From Saprospiraceae bacterium (GTDB lineage Bacteria > Bacteroidota > Bacteroidia > Chitinophagales > Saprospiraceae), in NCBI GenBank assembly GCA_007125435.1, contig SLDF01000024.1, positions 1 to 13,521 on the forward strand: a stretch of 13,521 nt of DNA, given 5' to 3'. Both the position numbers and the translations under genes were made by a program. A model generated the notes under the pieces. The model searched no databases. It was not told where the DNA came from and saw nothing but the letters and a program-made list of their open reading frames with translations. Below are positions 6,230-13,123 of this stretch, in pieces. Position 1 is the first letter of the stretch, and every line of letters starts with the position of its first letter.

Positions 6230-7144
6230 ATGTCTTTTGAGGTTTTTATTTTAGGATCAAATTCTGCACTACCTGCTCACGGTAGACATCCCTCTTCCCA
6301 ATTGTTAAATCATAATGACTGTCTCTACCTCATAGACTGTGGAGAGGGTACTCAGATGAGGTTGACACAATATGGCCTTAAGCGGAATAAAATAGATGTC
6401 ATCTTTATCAGCCATTTGCATGGCGATCACATCTTTGGGTTGCCGGGGTTAATCACTTCATATATCCTTAGTAGCAGAGTCCAGCCTCTTCGAATAGTTG
6501 GCCCTGTAGGTCTTCTCAGATTTTTGGATGTCTGTATCAATCTGGAAAAAACAAAAGTTCCTTTTGAGTTGGATATCATCGAAATAGAACCTGATGAACG
6601 ACCTGTTGTTTTAGAAAATGATCAACTGACCGTTTCTGCCTTTCCATTGGATCATAAAATTACTACCTCCGGCTTTGTTTTTCAGGAAAAGGACAAGGAG
6701 AGACATCTTAGACCCAATGTTATTGAAGAATACAATATTCCCTACCAAAAGATAAATGGGATCAAGAACGGCGATGACTTTGTGTTGGACAGTGGTGAAG
6801 TCATTCTGAACGATGTTTTAACTACACCTCCTGATCCGGCCTTTAGTTATGCTTATTGTTCGGATACAGCCTATGATGAGCGCATTGCTGAATATGTCAA
6901 GGGGTGCAGCTGTATATATCATGAAGCCACTTTTCTATCTGACCTAGAGGATCAGGCTGCTAAAAGGAAACACAGTACGGCCAGACAAGCAGCACTCATT
7001 GCTAAAAAGGCTCAAATCGATAAGCTTCTCATTGGACACTTTTCTACACGATACATCAATTTGGAGCCTCTTCTGGAAGAAGCCCAATCTGTTTTTTCCA
7101 ATACTTATTTGGCATTAGAAGGTAAAAGCTTTTCAATCAGTTAA
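6230..7144 (+). CDS. rnz: Ribonuclease Z (tRNA 3' endonuclease)
   Basis: RNase Z cuts tRNA precursors after the discriminator base so that CCA can be added. The 304-residue protein has the length of the short bacterial form (ElaC/tRNase Z-S), a metallo-beta-lactamase fold. Zinc ligands are all visible: SHLHGDH (61-67; His62, His64, Asp66, His67), His142 in PLDHKITTSGF, Asp212 in YCSDTAY and His270 in IGHFSTRY. His231 of YHEATF and His248 of KHST are the other conserved residues. The N-terminal part (SALPAHGRHPSSQLL, 12-26) is the usual substrate-side loop. It starts 5 nt after the STAS stop, with no Shine-Dalgarno. The tRNA-Lys gene 131 nt downstream lacks an encoded CCA and is a natural type of substrate, though the adjacency may be chance. 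Confidence 0.96.
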   Translation: MSFEVFILGSNSALPAHGRHPSSQLLNHNDCLYLIDCGEGTQMRLTQYGLKRNKIDVIFISHLHGDHIFGLPGLITSYILSSRVQPLRIVGPVGLLRFLDVCINLEKTKVPFELDIIEIEPDERPVVLENDQLTVSAFPLDHKITTSGFVFQEKDKERHLRPNVIEEYNIPYQKINGIKNGDDFVLDSGEVILNDVLTTPPDPAFSYAYCSDTAYDERIAEYVKGCSCIYHEATFLSDLEDQAAKRKHSTARQAALIAKKAQIDKLLIGHFSTRYINLEPLLEEAQSVFSNTYLALEGKSFSIS

Positions 7145-7227
7145 ATATTTTTTTGTTCTTTTTTAGTTGAAAATCAATTGAATATCATTAAGTGCTGTTG
7201 CAACAATTAAAATTCATTCCTTAGGTC

Positions 7228-7259
7228 TTTGGATTATCTTTTGATAAAGATTATCTTTG
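7228..7259 (+). promoter_or_regulatory. Predicted Bacteroidota-type promoter of tRNA-Lys
   Basis: TTTG (7228-7231), a 20-nt spacer and TATCTTTG (7252-7259) match both promoter boxes exactly. Transcription would start about 10 nt before the mature tRNA 5' end. The -7 box overlaps the hyphenated palindrome AAAGATTATCTTT. Confidence 0.82.
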
Positions 7260-7275
7260 CAACCGCTTACGAAAA

Positions 7276-7348
7276 GATTCCGTAGCTCAGCTGGTAGAGC
7301 AACGCCCTTTTAAGGCGTGGGTCCTGGGTTCGAGCCCCAGCGGGATCA
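7276..7348 (+). tRNA. tRNA-Lys, anticodon TTT
   Basis: The 73-nt sequence folds into a full cloverleaf: acceptor GATTCCG/CGGGATC (one T-G pair), D stem GCTC/GAGC, anticodon stem ACGCC/GGCGT with loop CTTTTAA (anticodon TTT), a 5-nt variable loop, and T stem CTGGG/CCCAG with loop TTCGAGC. The discriminator is A and CCA is not encoded (CT follows), so 3' processing and CCA addition are required. It stands alone between its own promoter and terminator. Confidence 0.98.
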
Positions 7349-7352
7349 CTAG

Positions 7353-7391
7353 ATAAAGGGACTTGCGCAAGTAAGTTCCTTTATTTTTTTT
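7353..7391 (+). terminator. Rho-independent terminator of tRNA-Lys
   Basis: ATAAAGGGACTT (7353-7364) pairs with AAGTTCCTTTAT (7373-7384) over 12 bp with one G-U pair. A run of T follows to about 7391. The loop region includes the alternative self-pairing sequence ACTTGCGCAAGT. Confidence 0.9.
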
Positions 7392-7487
7392 CTTCCTATC
7401 CTTATCATTTACCTCCTTACTATACTTGTTTACCTGTTTCGATAATTATGAGAGATGTGTTTGTACATTTTATACATTCTGATATCT

Positions 7488-7619
7488 TGCATCAGCGCTG
7501 CGGAGCGGGTGGTGTAGCGAAGCGGAGCCAGACTCGATGTAGTGATAACGGAATCGAGGCCGAGCGAACAGCGAGCCCCGAAGCATAGCGACCCCCCAAA
7601 GCTTTGGGGGGTGATGCCC
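7488..7619 (-). repeat. GC-rich modular intergenic element, copy 2 (inverted)
   Basis: This 132-bp copy lies on the minus strand relative to copy 1. Its boxes, in plus-strand order, are TGCATCAGCG (7488-7497), GGAGCCAGACTC (7524-7535), GAGGCCGA (7556-7563), GAGCCC (7573-7578), AGCGACC (7587-7593) and GGGGTGATGCCC (7608-7619). Where copy 1 carries its 162-nt inverted repeat, this copy has only about 8 bp (7579-7586). It contains a perfect 22-bp palindrome centred on AAAGCTTT (7591-7612). It fills the gap between tRNA-Lys and glgB. Open frames through it on the minus strand are biased by GC content and resemble no known protein. Confidence 0.78.
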
Positions 7620-7693
7620 AAAGCCATAAAATAATATGCACCCCAATAAAAGCAAGCGATTGTGTGCAAAATCCTCTAATTATACTTAAATTA

Positions 7694-7712
7694 CCGGTTA
7701 TTAAATAATCGG
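7694..7712 (+). promoter_or_regulatory. Palindrome directly before the glgB start
   Basis: CCGGTTATTAAATAATCGG is a 19-nt hyphenated palindrome (9 pairs, one G-T, central A) that ends 3 nt before the glgB ATG. Bacteroidota start regions are usually unstructured and lack Shine-Dalgarno sequences, so this could be a repressor site or an mRNA hairpin that affects initiation. Function is inferred from position only. Confidence 0.45.
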
Positions 7713-7715
7713 CAA

Positions 7716-9650
7716 ATGAACCAATCTTTAGTCCCATATTCCCTATTGACTGACTATGACATATATCTATTGAAGTCAGGCACACATTACAGACTACATG
7801 AAAAACTAGGTAGCCACCTCGTAACTTATAAAGGTGAGAAAGGCTGTTATTTTGGCGTGTGGGCACCTAATGCCAGATCGGTAAGTGTCACCGGAACATT
7901 TAATGATTGGTCTACGCAGTCGCATCAGTTGATACCTCGAAATGACGGCACAGGGATCTGGGAAGGCTTCATACCCGGGATGGAGTCCGGTGAAAAATAC
8001 AAGTATTTCTTGCATGCGGCAAATGGGTGGGAGGTTTACAAGGGCGATCCTTTTGCCAGGAAGTGGGAGTGCCCCCCAGAGACCGCTTCGATAGTGTGGG
8101 ATGATAGCTATGACTGGCTTGACAAGAAGTGGATGTCCTCCAGGTCTAAACACAATAGCCTGGATTCACCTTTTGCTGTCTATGAAGTGCATCTGGGATC
8201 CTGGAAGAAGCCAAAGGAAGAAGAGCTCAGTTTTTATTCCTATGAAGAGATGGCTGAGAAACTCGTTCCCTACGTGAAAGAAATGGGCTTTACACATGTA
8301 GAGCTTATGCCCCTTATGGAGCATCCATATTACCCATCGTGGGGTTATCAGATACATGGATTTTTTGCATCGACCAGTAGATTCGGCGATCCACAAGGTT
8401 TGAAGTTTCTTATAGATGCCTTTCATCAGGCCGGTATTGGAGTCATCATGGATTGGGTACCTAGTCATTTTCCTGCGGACATTCATGGATTGTATAAATT
8501 TGATGGTACTGCACTTTATGAGCATGAGGATAATAGGAAGGGATACCACCCAGAATGGAACAGTTATATTTTTAATTACGGACGAAATGAAGTCAGGTCA
8601 TTTCTCATAAGTAATGCCATTTTTTGGCTGGAGTATTATCATATAGATGGCTTGCGTGTCGATGCTATTGCTTCTATTATCTTTTTAGATTATGCCAGAG
8701 AGGAAGGACAATGGATTCCTAATAAGTATGGAGGCAATGAAAACCTGGAGGCTATTCAGTTCTTGAAAGATCTGAATACAGAGGTTTACAGGACTTTTCC
8801 GGATGTCCAGATGATTGCTGAAGACTCGACGGCCTATCCCAAGGTCAGTCGTCCCATTTATGATGGCGGTCTTGGGTTTGGTATGAAGTGGATGATGGGA
8901 TGGATGAACGATACATTGAAGTACTTCAAAGAGGACCCCATCAATCGAAAGTATCACCATGGTCAAATCACCTTCAGCATCGTCTATGCCTGGTCAGAAA
9001 ACTTCATGTTGCCACTATCTCATGACGAAGTGGTCCATGGCAAAGCATCATTATTACTAAAGATGCCAGGTGACGATTGGCAAAAGTTTGCAAACTTGAG
9101 ATTGCTGATCGGATACATGTATATGCATCCCGGTGCTAAGCTATTATTTATGGGGTCTGAGTTGGGGCAACTGCGTGAATGGAATCACAGCAGAAGTCTG
9201 GACTGGGACTTGCTAGAGCATCTTTCTCATCAAAGCATCCACAATTGGACAAAGGATGTCAATCACTTTTATAAGAAAGAAAAAGCATTATATGAATTGG
9301 CTTTTGATGAAAGCGGCTTTGAGTGGCTTGTCGTGGGTGAATATATAATGTCCTTACTTGCATTCATGCGAAAAGGGCGAAAAGATAACGATCAATTGAT
9401 GGTGGTCATGAATATGACACCCATCCCCAGAGAACAGTTTCGTGTCGGTGTACCAATGGAGTCAGACTGGAAGCTGGTGCTTAATTCTGATGATAATGCA
9501 TACTGGGGCAGCGATTGTCAGGCGCTTAAGGCCCTGAAGACTGAGCCAGTATCCAGTAATGGTAAGACGTTTTCTGTCTGCGTCGATATTCCACCGCTCT
9601 GTATTTTAGTGTATAAGCGAAAAGCTTCAAGAAAGCGGAGCAAAGCATAA
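7716..9650 (+). CDS. glgB: 1,4-alpha-glucan branching enzyme (GH13)
   Basis: GlgB cuts alpha-1,4-glucan chains and rejoins them through alpha-1,6 bonds during glycogen synthesis in the cytoplasm. The 644-residue protein has an N-terminal CBM48 module (about 25-125, YFGVWAPNARSVSVTGTFNDW), the GH13 barrel (about 150-510) and a C-terminal beta domain. Catalytic residues are visible: nucleophile Asp316 in GLRVDAIAS, acid/base Glu369 in IAEDST and Asp437 in LSHDEVVHGK. Region I is DWVPSHF (Asp246). The extra N1 domain of E. coli GlgB is absent, a common shorter form; the sequence resembles the bacterial GH13_9 type. The product ends in a basic tail (KRKASRKRSKA). It is followed 35 nt later by the GH57 gene, probably in one operon. 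Glycogen synthase and ADP-glucose pyrophosphorylase are not in the window. Confidence 0.97.
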   Translation: MNQSLVPYSLLTDYDIYLLKSGTHYRLHEKLGSHLVTYKGEKGCYFGVWAPNARSVSVTGTFNDWSTQSHQLIPRNDGTGIWEGFIPGMESGEKYKYFLHAANGWEVYKGDPFARKWECPPETASIVWDDSYDWLDKKWMSSRSKHNSLDSPFAVYEVHLGSWKKPKEEELSFYSYEEMAEKLVPYVKEMGFTHVELMPLMEHPYYPSWGYQIHGFFASTSRFGDPQGLKFLIDAFHQAGIGVIMDWVPSHFPADIHGLYKFDGTALYEHEDNRKGYHPEWNSYIFNYGRNEVRSFLISNAIFWLEYYHIDGLRVDAIASIIFLDYAREEGQWIPNKYGGNENLEAIQFLKDLNTEVYRTFPDVQMIAEDSTAYPKVSRPIYDGGLGFGMKWMMGWMNDTLKYFKEDPINRKYHHGQITFSIVYAWSENFMLPLSHDEVVHGKASLLLKMPGDDWQKFANLRLLIGYMYMHPGAKLLFMGSELGQLREWNHSRSLDWDLLEHLSHQSIHNWTKDVNHFYKKEKALYELAFDESGFEWLVVGEYIMSLLAFMRKGRKDNDQLMVVMNMTPIPREQFRVGVPMESDWKLVLNSDDNAYWGSDCQALKALKTEPVSSNGKTFSVCVDIPPLCILVYKRKASRKRSKA

Positions 9651-9685
9651 TCTATTACCAATATTAACCAAAGATCATTTTTTTA

Positions 9686-12070
9686 ATGGGTAAAAAATAC
9701 ATTTGTCTTCATGGGCACTTTTATCAGCCACCTCGCGAGAATGCATGGCTTGAGAGTATAGAGTTGCAAGAATCCGCTGCACCTTATCACGATTGGAACG
9801 ATAGGATCACAGATGAGTGTTACAGCCCCAATGCCGTCTCGCGTATCTTAAACGATCAAGGTAAAATCGTCAACATAGTCAATAATCTGTCTCGGATCAG
9901 TCACAACTTTGGTCCGACACTATTGAGCTGGATGGAAAGGTATCATCCAATCACTTACAGGCGAATTGTCGACAGTGATAAAGCCTATCAAGATAACAAT
10001 CATGGCGGAGGTCCTGCTATAGCCCAGGTGTATAACCATATCATCATGCCTCTTGCCAATAGAAGAGATAAAGAGACACAAGTGTCATGGGGCATACAGG
10101 ATTTTAAAAAAAGGTACAATCGCGAACCGCGAGGTATGTGGCTGGCCGAAACCGCTGTCGATACTGAGACACTAGAGGTGCTCAGTGATTATGGCATTGA
10201 TTATACCATTTTGGCGCCATCTCAGGCGGGGGCATTCCGAAAAATAGGGGAGGAGAAGTGGACTGATGGCATAGACCCTTCCAAAGCTTATGTCTGTAAC
10301 TTGCCTAATGGTAAAAGTATAAACCTATTCTTCTACTTTGGTGAATTGTCTCAGAAAATTGCTTTTGGAGGTCTACTCAAGAATGGTAAGGATTTTGCTC
10401 AGTCCCTCATCGGTGCATTTCGCGAAAACGATGATGATGTTCAGCTGGTACACGTGGCCACAGACGGAGAGACCTTTGGTCACCACCACAGGTTTGGCGA
10501 TATGGCCCTGGCCTATTGCATCAATTACATAGACCAGCTAGAAGATATAGAATTAGTCAACTATGCTGAGTTCCTTGAGAAGCATCCTCCGGCACATGAA
10601 GTGCGCATCAAAGAGAATACATCATGGTCTTGCGCCCACGGGGTCGAGAGATGGCAGTCTGACTGCGGATGCAGTACTGGTGGGCAAGCCGGATGGAACC
10701 AACAATGGAGGCAGCCACTGCGAAAAGCGCTTGATGACTTGCGCGATGCTCTTGTGCAGCTATTCGAAGAAAAATTGGCACCTTATCAAGTCGATATCTG
10801 GAAGCTCAGAAATCAATACATTGATATTTTTACCAGACGATCTGAGGGTAATATTAATACTTTTCTCGAGTCCAACTTTGGTCAAATCAGCTCTAAGCAA
10901 GAAAGGATCAACATCATCAGGCTGTTTGAGATGCAGAAGCAGTGCTTATATATGTATACCAGCTGTGGATGGTTTTTTAACGATATATCGGGCATAGAGA
11001 CAGTCCAGATTTTACAGTATGCATGTAGGGCTATCCAATTGGCTGAGCTCGTATCTGATCAAAACTATGAACGCACATTCTTGGGCATACTCTCTCAGGC
11101 ACACAGCAACTACACATCCCGGGGGTCAGGGCAAGATCTGTACTATAAGGAGGTTGCTACTAAAAAGCTGACTTTGCCTCAGGTTGGTATGCATTACGCT
11201 GTTCATGCACTATTCTCCGAGCAAGAAGACTTTGATGTGTTGAACTACAAATGTAAAGGCCATGACCTCAAGCACCTCAAAGCAGGAGGCTATCGCGTCG
11301 TAATGGGAGGTGTCGAAGTTGATTCTCTAGTGACATTGAGTTCACAGAAACTGCACTACTTGCTTATTCATTTGACCAATCACCATCTCATTGGGAATTG
11401 CTCCATTGATATAGGGCAAGAGAAGTTTGAAGGGCTTACAAGAGATGTCGAGACAGCTTTTCAAGATGGCAATCTGGCAGCTATCATGGATATTCTTCAG
11501 ATGTACTTCAAGACCAAGTCCTTTTCCTTTCACGATCTATTCAAGGATGAGCAGCTTAAGCTACTCGACAGAGCTATCAACCGGAATATAGAACATGTCC
11601 GACATGAATATGAAGGTATCAATGCCAGAATGTACGGGCTCATGAACCAAATGAGAAAAAATAAACTCAAAGTACCGCTGTTTTTCATAAAGAATATGGC
11701 CGCTTTGACATCCATCAAGCTAGAGCAGATATTTAAAGTTGACTTTGATTTGCCTCTGCCCAAAGATACTTTAAACAGCCTTATCAAGGAGACCAGACGC
11801 TGGCAGCTTAACATAGATACCGAAAGGTTGAAATTTTTAGCAACCCGCCGTATCAACCATATGGCTCTAAGATTGTCTACATTAGAGCAGGAGAAAATGC
11901 TTGAGGATGTTGATGAAATCCTGTTTTTCCTCAAGGTAAAGGAGGATCTATCCATTGAGCCATATTTACACGAACTTCAGAATACTATATTTCATCTGGT
12001 GATGAGTGATAAATTAGACAAAAACGATATACCAGAACTGATCGAAAAGCTGAATTTAGACTTTAATTAA
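9686..12070 (+). CDS. GH57 glycoside hydrolase with long C-terminal (DUF3536-type) region
   Basis: The 794-residue protein has a GH57 catalytic domain (about 1-300) and a long, mostly helical C-terminal part (about 330-794) of the DUF3536 type. GH57 regions are recognisable: HGHFYQPP (9-16), HGGGPAIAQVYNHIIMPLA (106-124), GMWLAE (150-155; Glu155 as probable nucleophile) and HVATDGETFGHHH (256-268; Asp260 as probable acid/base). A Cys group, SCAHGVERWQSDCGC (Cys316, Cys327, Cys329), follows the barrel. GH57 enzymes act on alpha-glucans (amylases, glucanotransferases, branching enzymes), but I know of no firmly assigned substrate for the DUF3536 subgroup. No signal peptide, so cytoplasmic. Its place 35 nt after glgB suggests a role in glycogen or maltodextrin remodelling. 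Confidence 0.92.
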   Translation: MGKKYICLHGHFYQPPRENAWLESIELQESAAPYHDWNDRITDECYSPNAVSRILNDQGKIVNIVNNLSRISHNFGPTLLSWMERYHPITYRRIVDSDKAYQDNNHGGGPAIAQVYNHIIMPLANRRDKETQVSWGIQDFKKRYNREPRGMWLAETAVDTETLEVLSDYGIDYTILAPSQAGAFRKIGEEKWTDGIDPSKAYVCNLPNGKSINLFFYFGELSQKIAFGGLLKNGKDFAQSLIGAFRENDDDVQLVHVATDGETFGHHHRFGDMALAYCINYIDQLEDIELVNYAEFLEKHPPAHEVRIKENTSWSCAHGVERWQSDCGCSTGGQAGWNQQWRQPLRKALDDLRDALVQLFEEKLAPYQVDIWKLRNQYIDIFTRRSEGNINTFLESNFGQISSKQERINIIRLFEMQKQCLYMYTSCGWFFNDISGIETVQILQYACRAIQLAELVSDQNYERTFLGILSQAHSNYTSRGSGQDLYYKEVATKKLTLPQVGMHYAVHALFSEQEDFDVLNYKCKGHDLKHLKAGGYRVVMGGVEVDSLVTLSSQKLHYLLIHLTNHHLIGNCSIDIGQEKFEGLTRDVETAFQDGNLAAIMDILQMYFKTKSFSFHDLFKDEQLKLLDRAINRNIEHVRHEYEGINARMYGLMNQMRKNKLKVPLFFIKNMAALTSIKLEQIFKVDFDLPLPKDTLNSLIKETRRWQLNIDTERLKFLATRRINHMALRLSTLEQEKMLEDVDEILFFLKVKEDLSIEPYLHELQNTIFHLVMSDKLDKNDIPELIEKLNLDFN

Positions 12071-12093
12071 CATGAAAAAAATATCAAATTTAT

Positions 12094-12693
12094 ATGCCTA
12101 AAATAATGATATCCTTGTTAGTGCTTTTGTTCCTATTTACTTACAGCGATGGACTGGCGCATGACCACACAAATACAATTACATCAGATTCTACCACTCA
12201 AAGAGACGAACACATGCTTGTCAAATACACGGCTTATAATATGTGGGCCAATAATGAATTAGCAACCTGGCTATCAGGCGCTACAGAAGAGGACATTAAT
12301 CAGGAGATTGAATCGAGTTTCTCCAGTATTAGGAAGACCATGATGCACATCTGGAATGCCGAATATATTTGGTTAAGAGTCATCAAGGACGAAGCCATGG
12401 ACGATGCCCCTAACAAAGTATTTCAGGGTGACAAAGATGCCCTGATCGAAGGTTGGCTGCAGGCTAGTGAGGACTTCCACACGCACATTGCATCAATGAG
12501 TCCAGCCGAGCTCAAAGCCGTAAAACCCAATAAAGGCAGAGAGGGTTTTACTGCAATTGCTGACATGATTCACCACTGTATGAATCACAGCACCTACCAT
12601 CGAGGACAATTGATTACCATGGGACGCCAGATTGGTTTATTCGATCCGCCACGCACAGATTTTATTTACTATGTAGGTCTTCACAAGAACTGA
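12094..12693 (+). CDS. DinB-family putative metalloenzyme with signal peptide
   Basis: The 199-residue protein has a DinB/YfiT four-helix-bundle domain (about 38-195). The likely metal triad is His85 (MMHIWNAEYIW) with His165 and His169 (MNHSTYHRGQL), spaced as in the family. DinB-fold proteins include thiol transferases and many of unknown function. Before the domain is a signal peptide: PKIMISLLVLLFLFTYSDGLA with a plausible cleavage after Ala22, so the mature protein would start HDHT in the periplasm. Most DinB proteins are cytoplasmic. ATG at 12094 is used; an in-frame ATG four codons later (12106) would keep the hydrophobic segment. It follows the GH57 gene by 23 nt and may be co-transcribed, without an obvious functional link. 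Confidence 0.88.
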   Translation: MPKIMISLLVLLFLFTYSDGLAHDHTNTITSDSTTQRDEHMLVKYTAYNMWANNELATWLSGATEEDINQEIESSFSSIRKTMMHIWNAEYIWLRVIKDEAMDDAPNKVFQGDKDALIEGWLQASEDFHTHIASMSPAELKAVKPNKGREGFTAIADMIHHCMNHSTYHRGQLITMGRQIGLFDPPRTDFIYYVGLHKN

Positions 12694-12716
12694 CAAGTTT
12701 TTTTTGATGATGATTT

Positions 12717-12758
12717 GGGCGTGCCCCCTTACTATCGTGCGGGGTCGGGCTATCCGCT
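12717..12758 (+). repeat. GC-rich intergenic element, partial copy 3
   Basis: GGGCGTGCCCCC (12717-12728) and GGGGTCGGGCTATCCGCT (12741-12758) resemble the first two boxes of copies 1 and 2 (GGGCATCACCCC, then GGTCGCT). The remaining boxes are absent. It begins 24 nt after the dinB stop, behind a run of eight T, and its GC-rich hairpin could take part in ending transcription. Confidence 0.55.
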
Positions 12759-12783
12759 TGTATTCCTGATTGTCTCATGGGCA

Positions 12784-12903
12784 GTTGCTAGTTGCTGGTT
12801 GCTGGTTACGGGTTGTTTACGCTTCGCTGTTTAATGTCAAGCATTCGGCTAGCGCCTTTGCTTGACGTTTACGCTGCGTGGACTTTGTCCACTTCGCTGT
12901 TTA
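12784..12903. repeat. Heptamer repeats and hairpins
   Basis: GTTGCTA, GTTGCTG, GTTGCTG, GTTACGG and GTTGTTT follow one another with an exact 7-nt period (12784-12818). Then comes GTTTACGCTTCGCTGTTTA (12815-12833). The same 19-mer recurs at 12867-12903 split by an 18-nt insert that holds the hairpin GTGGAC-TTT-GTCCAC (12878-12892). Between the two copies GTCAAGCA (12836-12843) and TGCTTGAC (12859-12866) form a perfect 8-bp stem. A frame open across this area is not a credible gene. Confidence 0.75.
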
Positions 12904-13027
12904 GGCTTGAAGTAGATTGCAAGCTTTCAAGTTTTATTGGTGGGTTCGGTCGAGTTGTTTTGTCACGATTTTTGCTTCTTTCAGCACAAAAATAGCGCCA
13001 AAACATTTGGTAATAATCCACATAACC

Positions 13028-13071
13028 CAGGGCTGACGCCCTGCGCTATTAATATGTCGCCTCTCTGAGGC
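13028..13071. repeat. REP-like double hairpin
   Basis: CAGGGC-TGAC-GCCCTG (13028-13043) and GCCTC-TCT-GAGGC (13059-13071) are two perfect hairpins joined by an AT-rich linker (CGCTATTAATATGT region). The two-hairpin layout is like REP elements. I recall similar GGGCT...GCCCTG...CTATTAATATGTCG units between genes in Bacteroidota, but cannot confirm copy number here. No transposase of the REP-associated type is in the window. Confidence 0.6.
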
Positions 13072-13123
13072 TTTGATCCAGCTTTGATATGGAATCTAGG
13101 GAGTCTATTCAAACAAATAGTGA

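Noticed and set aside
7430..7866. Overlapping minus-strand open frames between tRNA-Lys and glgB
   Set aside because: They run through GC-rich repeat copy 2 and into glgB in antisense. Their products look like translated repeat sequence and share no family signature.
10338..10997. Alternative-frame open stretches within the GH57 gene
   Set aside because: The GH57 frame carries all conserved motifs without interruption; the others are shadows.
12691..12716. Rho-independent terminator directly at the dinB stop
   Set aside because: A run of eight T follows the stop, but only a 4-bp stem (AACT/AGTT) precedes it, too weak to call.
12792..12995. Plus-strand open frame of 67 codons after dinB
   Set aside because: It is made of heptamer repeats and hairpins and resembles no protein; the openness reflects repeat composition.
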